Source: Branchiostoma floridae
Taxonomy: Eukaryota; Chordata; Leptocardii; Amphioxiformes; Branchiostomatidae
Assembly (NCBI RefSeq): GCF_000003815.2
Contig: NC_049992.1
Coordinates: 4,454,901-4,518,900, forward strand
Length of the DNA stretch: 64,000 bases
Direction: 5' to 3'
Shown here: one piece after another, positions 45,101-53,195 of the stretch
Layout of the letters: the number at the start of each line of letters is the position of its first letter
How positions within the stretch are numbered: position 1 is the stretch's first letter
Position numbers and translations under genes: made by a program
The notes under the pieces: model-generated
What the model saw: only the letters and a program-made list of their open reading frames with translations
What the model was told of the DNA's origin: nothing
The model's database searches: none

Positions 45101-47357
45101 TAACCTACTATGAATAAAGAAAAGGAAAGTAAAAGAACAGAGGGGTGAATGGACCGATGAATGGAAACTCACCTTGCTGACAGTTCTGTCCAGTCCATCC
45201 AGGTGAGCAGGTACATTTGTAGTTGCCATCTTTGTTCATACAGCTTCCATGCTGGCATGGGTTCCTGGTGCACTCATTGATGTCTGCATGATGCGAGAAA
45301 AAATAATTTGTAGTTGAATAAATTTGAAACTCACTTAGTGGCTATTTTCTTGCCAATGAAACAAATTAAAGTCAGGCCATGTCAGAAGAAAAGGAGATAA
45401 AGAGATAAGTACGAAAAGACTGAATCAACATGGGATGCACCTGGCAATGGAATATGTATTGTTTGTAAAAGAGCTCACCTTGCTGACATTTCTGTCCAGT
45501 CCAACCAGGTGAGCAGGTACATCTGTAGCCGCCATATTTGTTCACACAGCTTCCTTGTTTGCATGGGTTCCTGGTACACTCATTGATGTCTGTGTAAAGA
45601 ATTAAATACTATGTCATTTCGTTAACTCAGAATCAATATCCCAATGTTAGAATGTAGATGCTTGACTTGACTTGACTTGACTTTGTTTGGATCCACATGA
45701 ATGTGATAGGATAAACAGTCTAGAAAAATAGCTCACCTTGGTCACAGTTTTGTCCAATCCATCCAGGTGAGCAGGTACATTTGTAGCCGCCAGGTTTGTT
45801 CACACATCCTCCGTGTTGGCACGGGTTTCTGGTGCACTCATCGATGTCTGTTGTGAATTTGATAGAGTAAAGGAAACATCAACGTGCCATTGATCTAGCT
45901 TATTGTTAAAGCAATACCATAATCCAGTCAAATAGATGAATTGTATTGACATTTTTCCTAGATATGCTGATCTACAGATGAACATAGTACAATGTACATT
46001 GGTTTTTTTTTTTCTTAAAGATTAACAGCTTAGAAGAAGTAGTGTTACAGTAATAATTTCAATGTTGAAATAGCTTGGGGAAAGTTCCATTGATAGTTCT
46101 GACTCTGCTATCAGTGATGTCTTGTTTAACATAACTATCATTATGAAAACTAACTATAATTTATAAGGTTCAAAATCAACTAACCTTGGCTACAGTTCTG
46201 TCCAGTCCATCCAGGTGAGCAGGTACATTTGTGGCCGCCATCTTTGTTCACGCACTGTCCATGTTGGCATGGTTTCCTGGTACACTCATTGATGTCTAAA
46301 TGCATGATAACAACAAGAGTCTTGGCCGTTATGTAATGAATTCCTAAAATTCAAAAATCTGAAAGAAATAAGCTAAGATAAGGCAATCAGAGTTGATTTG
46401 GACTAGCATTTTCATCTCAATGATGTCTGGAATACAATTGACTATAAATTGAAAGCAACAGGAGGACCAAACAAATAGAAAAAGAGCTCTGTCAACAGTA
46501 CAGAAATACCGTAAAACTTTTCTATTGTGAGTCCAGTGTATGAATGACACATATAAAACCCAATGGAAACATAGCTAATATCTGTGGCTAAATACTCAAT
46601 CCAATATCAGCTTAGCTGCCTGATTTTGTCATGTATGTCTCTCAATAAAGTAAATTAAATGAAATTAAGTTAATCAAACTGCTCTAAACACAAGGACCTG
46701 TCAGTCAGTGTGCTCTCCTCTTCAGGAGTGATTAATTACCATGAAACACATGAGAAACACATGGAGACCTTTTACAAAAAGCAAATATGATGGAAAAGGA
46801 GAGGATACACATAGGATATATTTCCTCTTCTGCATAGTGTGTTTCTTTAGCGTTTCCCTTGAGTTCCAATATTGAACTGAACGTAAGAAGGGTAATCAGG
46901 GTTGAACAAGTCCACTAGCTCAATTGTCCAGGCAAGTGAAAGTTCCAATTGGGCAAGTGAATGTCCTGCACCACGTAAGATTTTTCCATGAGTGGGATCT
47001 TTTCTAATAATACACTTGTTCCTTTCCCTGTCATGCAAGCATCCTGCGTTGGTCAACACAGAAAAATAGAGCCACTAATAGAAGAATTCCATTGCTGGAA
47101 GTGAAAATACATGTTGAAGAATGTCATTTTCTATATTATGGACAAGTGAAAAGTTGGTTCAGGCAAGTCAATTTTTTTATGTACTTTTCAGATAAGGCAA
47201 GTGAATTTTAGAAAACGTATCCAACCCTGGGTAATACATCACTGACCTTGTCGGCAGTGTTGTCCAGTCCATCCAGGTGAGCAGGTGCATTTGTAACCAG
47301 TGTCCTCACTCTTACAGGTCCCGTACTGGCAAGGCATCTTCTTACACTTGTCCATAG
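36041..47357 (-). CDS. Gene C: EGF-array C-type lectin, 5' exons missing
   Basis: From the 5' side the visible exons are 14 intact EGF exons (47357-41946), one truncated and one vestigial EGF, and three CTLD exons (41287-41117, 36690-36503, 36142-36041, stop TAA). The domain has all six CTLD cysteines. Its sugar motif is QPD, associated with galactose-type binding, against EPN in gene B. Homology with gene B ends at 47609 inside the intron before the stem exon, and only repeats follow, so membrane and cytoplasmic parts are absent from the window. Gene C may use distant exons, be secreted from an alternative start, or be a decapitated copy. An intact CR1-like element fills most of the intron between CTLD exons 1 and 2. 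Confidence 0.7.
36503..36690 (-). CDS. Gene C C-type lectin exon 2 (QPD motif)
   Basis: 188 bp, phase 1 to 0. It reads [38 protein letters not shown], then [17 protein letters not shown]. It is 12 bp longer than the gene B exon; the four extra residues fall in the long loop right after the sugar motif. Confidence 0.85.
36800..37160. repeat. Dispersed repeat in the CTLD intron of gene C
   Basis: Contains ggcccccaggtatgtgacct and a second ggcccccagg copy. Related sequence is at 17848-18003 (gene B) and, reversed, at about 63400-63620. Confidence 0.55.
37370..40860 (-). mobile_element. CR1-like non-LTR retrotransposon, apparently full coding length
   Basis: The element interrupts sequence that is continuous in gene B (gatagcacttaaggccc at about 18075). 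Its 3' end has an (ATC)n tail on the minus strand (37374-37390); its 5' end is near 40860. It carries one long uninterrupted ORF and lies in the same orientation as gene C. Confidence 0.8.
37618..40596 (-). CDS. Endonuclease-reverse transcriptase of the CR1-like element
   Basis: The ORF has 992 codons. An apurinic-type endonuclease occupies roughly residues 100-320, with [32 protein letters not shown] and [10 protein letters not shown]. The RT region follows, with [55 protein letters not shown] and the catalytic [12 protein letters not shown] (YVDD). The C-terminal part includes [17 protein letters not shown]. No zinc-finger ORF is seen upstream. All catalytic motifs are present, so the copy could be young or still active. 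CR1 clade assignment is from motif style and tail, not a search. Confidence 0.9.
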   Translation of the reverse strand: MAGLLQVTPNTMSLKQLVYSSTTLRALRSYSKLTHAVKRSLIDCGIKRVFHARGCRGGRNLARQISTRVTNRIIPVFNNNNDTWRRTHSRVICEVKPKKDATCVTQATTPSVRLCNPRSLVNKLDEYQSYLSDHRVDIGVVAESWFSPTIPESCLFIEGYTLFSKCRTTRRGGGVAVYVRNSIPAGLVPDITVPPELECMWVSVRPRRLPRGVSQAVVGAVYNPPSSPHQELLLEHLVSATDDIRTRNPDAGMILLGDFNHLDIGQLCNGNNLSQVVKEPTRGQAMLDLIITNLEKHYKIPQVCSPLGLSDHSTVLWEPQITRKENFSKCKTVRPIRDSDRRVFGQWICSQSWDEVYTSPTCAGKAEAFYTTMEDAINKFFPTKQVTMHNNDKPWLKPDIKDMIRRRQKAFSENKTALWKYLRNKVNREVKKVRKSFYRDRVQNLKVENPADWYREIKTILNIQQSELSLNIPSQDEADNTFIANHINKKFAEVAQGRPPLDPEQLPAYRPVKSCPPEINVWDTYNRLRKLKAGKASGPDQLSTRILKEFACEISGPVTDIMNASFKEGYVPQVWKDATVVPLPKSQPPSVDKLRPVSLTSQLAKVTESFVSNWILEDISASLDQQQFGCLKGRSTTLYLVSLIDFLCRESEKAKNICTMVMTDFSKAFDRIDHTLAIQKLLRLGVRGELIPWVCDFLTQWRQRVLYGGQLSDWEVLTCSVPQGTLLGPLIFLVVFDDAMRDALINQWKYVDDLSMAESRHYLEPSSMQNELDGFTDWSRNNHMLLNPDKCQVIIFCFMKCPPPPPVLTINGLPLEVVPITLLLGVWLQKDLKWETQVTRMIGKANGRLFFLRKLKHFNLPTQDLVTIFTSLVRPVLEYCAPVWHPGLTCAQSDRLEAVQRRAVRTILGRHFTNYEQARKNLNIPLLSDRRRDLCFKFGTYLDRHRPSMLPPKGSDYHNRTIRNCDKYRHVKCRTDRLRNSPIPYVVRLLNA
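41117..41287 (-). CDS. Gene C C-type lectin exon 1
   Basis: 171 bp, phase 1-1, donor gtgggc. It reads [17 protein letters not shown], then [19 protein letters not shown] and ADLIKD. Confidence 0.85.
41288..41945. other. Gene C intron between EGF array and lectin domain
   Basis: AT-rich. About 41560-41700 holds the dispersed repeat with cgagttatatgctg. No exon was seen. Confidence 0.6.
41946..42059 (-). CDS. Gene C EGF exon 14 (114 bp variant)
   Basis: One codon longer than the others. It reads [15 protein letters not shown], then [12 protein letters not shown]. It is the last EGF before the lectin domain. Confidence 0.85.
42193..42303 (-). CDS. Gene C EGF exon 13
   Basis: 111 bp, phase 1-1. 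It reads [15 protein letters not shown], a changed second loop, then [11 protein letters not shown]. Confidence 0.85.
42304..42824. other. Gene C intron, no exon seen
   Basis: AT-rich intron of about 520 bp. Open frames here extend from the neighbouring EGF exon without domain content. Confidence 0.6.
42825..42935 (-). CDS. Gene C EGF exon 12
   Basis: 111 bp, donor gtaag. It reads [15 protein letters not shown] and [10 protein letters not shown]. Confidence 0.85.
43044..43154 (-). CDS. Gene C EGF exon 11
   Basis: 111 bp, donor gtgag. It reads [15 protein letters not shown] and [11 protein letters not shown]. Confidence 0.85.
43367..43477 (-). CDS. Gene C EGF exon 10
   Basis: 111 bp, donor gtgag. 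It reads [15 protein letters not shown] and [11 protein letters not shown], ending QNCNK. Confidence 0.85.
43565..43630 (-). pseudogene. Vestigial EGF exon of gene C
   Basis: Only the ccacagttctgtccagttc core and the aacagcaaaact tail remain. Confidence 0.6.
43685..43769 (-). pseudogene. Truncated EGF exon of gene C
   Basis: It keeps the donor and the CTC/GWTGQNC half but is cut at tccatattgg, where it joins sequence that follows the next donor in gene B (accttgccgacataatttg). About 280 bp present in B are gone, including the acceptor and the N-terminal half of the exon. Confidence 0.75.
43974..44084 (-). CDS. Gene C EGF exon 9
   Basis: 111 bp, donor gtgag. It reads [15 protein letters not shown] and [11 protein letters not shown], ending CQH. 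Confidence 0.85.
44316..44426 (-). CDS. Gene C EGF exon 8
   Basis: 111 bp, donor gtgag. It reads [15 protein letters not shown] and [11 protein letters not shown]. It starts exactly 342 bp from exon 9. Confidence 0.85.
44658..44768 (-). CDS. Gene C EGF exon 7
   Basis: 111 bp, donor gtgag. It reads [15 protein letters not shown] and [11 protein letters not shown], ending CQY. It is 342 bp from exon 8. Confidence 0.85.
44926..45036 (-). CDS. Gene C EGF exon 6
   Basis: 111 bp. It reads [15 protein letters not shown] and [10 protein letters not shown]. Confidence 0.85.
45173..45283 (-). CDS. Gene C EGF exon 5
   Basis: 111 bp. It reads [15 protein letters not shown] and [11 protein letters not shown]. 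Confidence 0.85.
45479..45589 (-). CDS. Gene C EGF exon 4
   Basis: 111 bp. It reads [15 protein letters not shown] and [11 protein letters not shown], ending QKCQQ. Its donor half survives in the gene B hybrid exon. Confidence 0.85.
45737..45847 (-). CDS. Gene C EGF exon 3
   Basis: 111 bp. It reads [15 protein letters not shown] and [10 protein letters not shown]; the Thr of the usual GWTG is Ile here. Confidence 0.85.
46185..46295 (-). CDS. Gene C EGF exon 2
   Basis: 111 bp, donor gttag. It reads [15 protein letters not shown] and [11 protein letters not shown]. It is the intact counterpart of the frameshifted gene B exon at 19773. Confidence 0.85.
46296..46896. other. Gene C intron left of the MITE
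   Basis: Colinear with 19883-20437 of gene B. No exon was found. Confidence 0.6.
46897..47229. mobile_element. hAT-like MITE in gene C intron
   Basis: 333 bp with CAGGGTT/AACCCTG ends and ggtaat on both sides, at the same site as in gene B. It is 25 bp longer than the gene B copy. Confidence 0.65.
47247..47357 (-). CDS. Gene C EGF exon 1 (divergent membrane-proximal type)
   Basis: 111 bp, donor gtcag, acceptor acacag. It reads [18 protein letters not shown]. It is the most 5' gene C exon visible. Confidence 0.85.
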
Positions 47358-47609
47358 CTGTGTTGGATGAACATTTCACAGTCAACGCTTTACTTCAAAG
47401 TGATCTACAAACCTGCACGATTGGCATTGACAAAAAAGCTATAGAATTTGTTTTGACTGTAATACTATAATGATTTTGGGGCTTTCTGCCTCTAAGTCAA
47501 GTAAAGGAATTTGGGCAAGAGAGATGTTGACCATACACCAACCCAGTGTTTGTCTGGATAAGTTGGCGGGTTGTTGTGTCTCATGTTGGTTCACACATGC
47601 CTAAGAATG

Positions 47610-49518
47610 CACCAAAAAGTAGTTACTCAAGCAACTGGATATGGTTTTGGAAACGGTCAGACGTTTCGGATAGTACATTATCCGCAGTGGCCCCAGGCGA
47701 ATCTCCGGAAGAAGGTTAAGGTATGGGCAAAAAAGTCCGGAGTGTCGACCGAAGGGTCACTGAACGGTCTACGAGCAGAGAACGGGAAAAAGGGCGGGTG
47801 GGCGGGTGTTTTAGTGCCCTTACTTCCCCAAACGTCCTACGTCTCTTGTGCAACACATCCACGGCAACGGGGACGGTCTGACATAAGCTACACCAATCTT
47901 CTTGTCCGCGGCTGGATTAGCGAATGTTCGGCGGGCCGCCCTAAACTCATCCAACATCTTCTTCTTCGCCGCATCCCAGCTACCTCCAAAGCGGGCTACC
48001 ACAATTTTCCAATCCCCGCTATCCAGTGTCTTTCCAAAAGAATCTTACTTCATCCAAGCCCCGCCAGACATTCTAGATCATTTGCCGCCCTATCTCTTTT
48101 CCCTTTTGGAACCGAGTTCAAAGCCATCCGCGGTAGTCGTATACCAGGCCTAGCCACCTCTCCCGCGCTTGACGAACGCAACAACAATAGACCCTTCTCC
48201 ATGTTCCTAGTTCAAGATGTGTTGTTACCATCTCCAGGATGGTGTCAAGCTCTTGATGTCGCTTGACAAGTTTCTAAACCGTACGAAACCTCACAAAGTT
48301 CAGACGCATTATGAATTCAATTTAGTTCCCAGCTTCATAGGCCTGTCTTTCCATACCCTCTTCATATCTTTATACCATCCACTTAAAATCATACACCCTC
48401 AAGTCACTTCCGTCCATGTCACTCTACTTCTCTAAAGCTCCCCAGCTACCTCCGTCCGACCTCTCCGGCGTAGCTCGGCCAACATATGGGAATGAAAGGC
48501 TCTGGGCGTATAAAATGTTCTATGGACAGGTGAGGATGTACAGGTGGTTAATGAGAGCACGTGGACTGCTCCCGACCAGGTGTCGCCTCTTAACGACGCG
48601 AAACCCGGTCAGAATCAATCATGTGCCTCATTTGGAATAGTACATTATCCGCAGTGGCCCCAGGCGAATCTCCGGAAGAAGGTTAAGGTATGGGCAAAAA
48701 AGTTCCCGTGGTCCCACCTCCGTGCGCACCATCTCGGGCTAGTTTCATCACTTAAACCTTTCCGAATCTTACCCACGTCTTGACTTCCACACCTTTCAAC
48801 TTTCCTCAAACCTTTTCCCCAAACCTCATACTTCCCCAAACCTCAATACTTTCCCATACCTAAACCAGCTATTATCGGAGACTCCGAAGTTGTCTTTATT
48901 TACTTTCGCTGTCCACAAAAGCACGTCACCGCCTCCCTGCCTAGCACTACGTTTGAACTCGTCTTACTGATATCTTCACCGTCAACATTCTCTCGGATTG
49001 TGCATATGTACTAGTTCTCACTCATGAGACAAAGCCACCGTCCCGACTTCTCCTTTTTTTTCGGGTTTTATCACACTTGCGGGCGGAAAAAAAAACGACG
49101 CATCACAGTACCTATCTTTCACGTCCTGCGTTCACCAAAGTTAATTATAACGGTTTGCCCACGCACTGACGGGAGCACCTCTTGTCCAGGAGAACCCAAA
49201 CCGAACAATTCTGCTTACAATCTTAACGAAAAGTCGTTATGAAGTCAATTTACCTACGGACATGGGCACTGTCTGTCCGGGGTGATAACCTGCCTTTCAT
49301 ATGGATCTTCTCTTGCAGTTTTTGCAGTCACCGGGTCACTGTAATACCCAATCCCCATCCTGAGTGGAAGTTGATGGCAAAATCCCATACCAAACCATCT
49401 GACATTGCCAATTACTTTACCCACAACTAGTATTATATTGACAAAAACAAAACTTACAGAACAGATATTGATCTTCCAAATCCAACTTGACTGAACTGAA
49501 TTGATCAACATAATATAT
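47610..49518. other. Repeat-like region of unknown identity after the gene C breakpoint
   Basis: Composition changes sharply from AT-rich intron to GC-richer sequence. A 67-bp direct repeat occurs at 47670-47736 and 48637-48703 (gtacattatccgcagtggcc). On the minus strand about 47820-48040 reads FGGSWDAAKKKMLDEF and KKIGVAYVRPSP, coding-like but unrecognised. It is probably transposon debris. Confidence 0.5.
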
Positions 49519-50347
49519 CTGGAGGCCTCCCTAAATACCAACAAGTATTCCATTCGACTCTGTAAGAACGTTCCAGCTGACAACCTTCAAGCAGAAGCTC
49601 TCTTGTGCCAAATGGATTTAGAAGCATCTGGTGCTAAATGTTGGGCTTCTGGTGTACGCAACTCTCTGGAGAAAATGTGGCTATGCTTTCGTCTGGCAAA
49701 AACGCCAAGTCAACAGTCTCAAGTACACCTCAAATTATTTCTCTAATCTATCAGGGCTTAAAGGATATTTATTTCCCGACCTTTCTATCTGAAATCCACA
49801 ACAATAAAAGAGCTGCGACTACGAAAAATAAACAATCTTATAACGAAGAAGAATATCTTAAGATTACAACGAAGAAGAATATCTTAAGATTACCAATGTA
49901 TGCCACGGATCTACCATCACAAAACTAAGAATCAGTCGTCACAAATTACGAATCGAATCAGGAAGAAATAACCACACTCCTCTAGAGGAAAGAATCTGCC
50001 ATTATTTAGTTTAGGTAAAGTAGAAGATGAAGTACAATTTACTGTGGAATGTCCTTTGTATGATAGTAATAAGAGCAACCTATTTGACTATGTGTCAAGT
50101 AAATATCCCCACTTCAGACACTTGAACGGCAAGGAGAAAATTTTATTCCTGACAGCTTTTGATAAACCAACTCTAACTAACCATACAGCTAGCTACATTT
50201 ATGCAATTACCAAGAAGCAAGAGGAAATCGAAAGTACTAGAATAGATAAGATGCATATCTGCATATGTAGACGTGTGTGATTGTTTCCATTGCTGCATAT
50301 ATATAACCGTTACTTAGCCCAGTGGGGCAAAAATGTGCCATAAAATT
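49519..50347 (+). pseudogene. 5'-truncated non-LTR copy (same family as 54353-58661)
   Basis: The plus strand encodes LEASLNTNKYSI, NVPADNLQAEALLCQMDL and GAKCWASGVRNSLE, matching the C-terminus of the element at 54.4-56.2 kb, then FRHLNGKEKILFLTAFDKPT. It has frame breaks and ends with the family's 3' tail agcccagtggggcaaaaatg. Confidence 0.8.
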
Positions 50348-50429
50348 CTTCAGTCAATTATGTCACATAAAGAATGCCGTCTGAAATTAGTTCAAGACAA
50401 TTAGTAGAGATGGCATTCTGGGGCTGCTG

Positions 50430-50860
50430 ACTGACATACCTATACTAGCATCAAGCGCTGTGGACCATATGGAAAACAGATTAATGAGATTGCCATATTT
50501 GTATATAGCCGCACCTGTGCACCCCATTGTCAATCAGTCACTAATCCCCGGCCTTTTCCCCAGTCAATGGAGAGACACAAAAGTACGCCCCCTCCCTAAG
50601 AATTCCAGAACGCGACTGACTGGAAAAAAACAGCCAGTGTTGAGGTGCGAGCAAAGTGTTCGAAAGAGTTGTTCATGATTTTGCGCTATTCAAACTTTAA
50701 CGATATTGTGTCAACTGCATAACCCGCTTACCATCCTAATCGCTCGACCACATCTGCCTTGGTTAATATGAGAGATGACTGGCTGTCAGTCATGGAAAGA
50801 GGGGAGCTTGTTGGAGTTGAAAATACAAATTTAGCGCTGCGTTTGATCTTGTTACTGACA
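50430..50860 (+). pseudogene. Decayed non-LTR reverse-transcriptase fragment
   Basis: Across several frames it reads HPIVNQSLIPGLFPSQWRDT, KVRPLPKN, LTGK and then WLSVMERGELVGV, the order seen in the finger region of non-LTR RTs. Frameshifts and stops are frequent. Confidence 0.55.
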
Positions 50861-51082
50861 GTACTCTCCTTGTCGCGGCCAAACCTAACGTGTTATAAAT
50901 CATGGCCGACGATTTGAACCCAGAAGGAAGATTATTACAAACAACCAGAAGCCCACTCACTGAAAACCAAGCAGCGTCCTAGATTCTGGATGTAAAGAGA
51001 CGTGGTCGTAGCTCGACTTATCATCGCACTTCGTTTGAAACGTGTTTGGCCTAACATACTTGGTAACGTCGACCAACTTATC

Positions 51083-51666
51083 TAGACAAACGGGCAATCC
51101 TTATAATGAATGAATTCAGATATCTCTGATCACAACACAAACGAGGCTTAGCCGGATCCACCGTTAAGAGCATTATTAGGTAGGGTGGTGCGCCTTCACC
51201 TACCTTCCCCAAAAATTTAGATTTTGCCCGTTTCCAGCCTATCCAATAATGGAAAGGAAGCAATAAACTTCACAAAAGATTTACAATACACGTTGTTAAC
51301 AAACACTTGCGGCTCAGGAAAGTCTACCTTAATTCGATTTCCCTGAAACTTGCCTTTAAATGGAGTAATGAACTTGTACACGTCTACCCCTTTATTCACC
51401 CACTCTAAGAGCATATTCTTACCTGGATGGTCGGCCAAAATCAATTTCCACTCCGCAGTCTGATGGCCTATAGCTAATTGGCCTGCTATAAAAGAATTAG
51501 GGTCTGTAAACTTGACCATAGCTGTACTCGCTTGCACAGACCCCGACGCGATATCCTGCACACCTGGAGCACTAGGGTTGGAATCATCCCACGGCTGACC
51601 TCGGAAGTCGACAAATCGGAGTTGTCGCTGTTGCGCCCGCTTCGCCGCCGACTCAGGGTCGAACTA
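51083..51666 (-). pseudogene. Retroelement gag-pol fragment with RT start
   Basis: The minus strand reads FDPESAAKRAQQRQLRFVDF, GQLAIGHQTAEWKLIL, GKFQGNRIKVDFPEPQVFVN and, after a frame shift near 51220, KVGEGAPPYLIMLLTVDPAK and PRLCCDQRYLNSFI. The last part resembles the N-terminal RT region of DIRS-like or related elements. The catalytic YxDD region is absent. Confidence 0.5.
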
Positions 51667-52602
51667 GATATTCCCAGTCAGGAAAAGACCAATCGCGTCT
51701 AGCAAGATTCCGCTCACCGAACTGCTAGATAGCAAGAGAGGAAACCCTAACTCTCTTGAAAACTGTAACCATTAACAGCGACAACACTCGAGCCAACCAA
51801 GGTCAGCCCTGAGACGAACCTCAACCCTTGGTTAAGGGCCTACGTAAGTAGAGGGTTGTTAGTAACCCGGCGAAGTTCGAAACAGGATTGAGAGGAAGGA
51901 CGAGGCCACGAATACACAAATGGTCACCTTAAAATTATTATGGAGAAATAAGACAGAACCGAAAAATTTTGTTGCACTGCTTTGCCAAAGATCGATTAGA
52001 GTTGCAACTCCAATACCACGCACCCATCCCGCTTCTAAAGCCTGAAGGGGTTATCAAGAACTGCACAGCCAAGGAATTCCTCTTACTTCCCCTTGCTCAG
52101 CTTAACTTCAACCGATGCCGGTAAACCGACCGTAACATGCACCGTTTTACGCAGAGACTTAGCTTCTTTAGTAAATGCCAATGACAGTAAAAAACGAGAA
52201 CGAAGATTTCTTCGTCTTCCTTAGGGCCAAGCGCTCCCAGGACCATTCTCCCTAGATTCGGATGATACTCATAACCAAACGTCTGATTCCATACCTTAAG
52301 TGTCCCAAAGATTCTAAACACCTGAACCTGCAACGGCACGCGCTCCTCAAACACTGAATCAACTTATCTAAATTTGTATTCATAATCAGGGTGGATAAAC
52401 ACTGCTTACCAGGGAGACCCTGAGTACACGCATATATAGAGTTTAAACACAATACAAATATTTGTATACCAGTATACCTAACCAAGACAAGTCCACCCTG
52501 CAAGAAACACAATCATACCACTTCTCACAGTTGTTATCCTCACCGAATCGTAAAACAGGGCCTAGGGATTAAAAGTCGGATTCAGAAGTTTCTTAAATGA
52601 GT
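51667..52602. other. Possible upstream part of the same retroelement
   Basis: Minus strand 52354-52097 reads FEERVPLQVQVFRIFGTLKV and NQTFGYEYHPNLGRMVLGAL, coding-like and in the right order to be gag of the 51-kb fragment. The remainder shows no recognised feature. Confidence 0.4.
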
Positions 52603-53195
52603 NNNNNNNNNNNNNNNNNNNNNNNNNNNNNNNNNNNNNNNNNNNNNNNNNNNNNNNNNNNNNNNNNNNNNNNNNNNNNNNNNNNNNNNNNNNNNNNNNN
52701 NNNNNNNNNNNNNNNNNNNNNNNNNNNNNNNNNNNNNNNNNNNNNNNNNNNNNNNNNNNNNNNNNNNNNNNNNNNNNNNNNNNNNNNNNNNNNNNNNNNN
52801 NNNNNNNNNNNNNNNNNNNNNNNNNNNNNNNNNNNNNNNNNNNNNNNNNNNNNNNNNNNNNNNNNNNNNNNNNNNNNNNNNNNNNNNNNNNNNNNNNNNN
52901 NNNNNNNNNNNNNNNNNNNNNNNNNNNNNNNNNNNNNNNNNNNNNNNNNNNNNNNNNNNNNNNNNNNNNNNNNNNNNNNNNNNNNNNNNNNNNNNNNNNN
53001 NNNNNNNNNNNNNNNNNNNNNNNNNNNNNNNNNNNNNNNNNNNNNNNNNNNNNNNNNNNNNNNNNNNNNNNNNNNNNNNNNNNNNNNNNNNNNNNNNNNN
53101 NNNNNNNNNNNNNNNNNNNNNNNNNNNNNNNNNNNNNNNNNNNNNNNNNNNNNNNNNNNNNNNNNNNNNNNNNNNNNNNNNNNNNNNNNNNNNNN
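52603..53195. other. Assembly gap (593 Ns)
   Basis: The right side opens directly into satellite, so the gap probably hides more satellite. Confidence 0.99.

Noticed and set aside
49254-49583. Minus-strand 109-codon frame
   Set aside because: Its first third is antisense to the plus-strand non-LTR fragment, and the rest has no recognisable feature.
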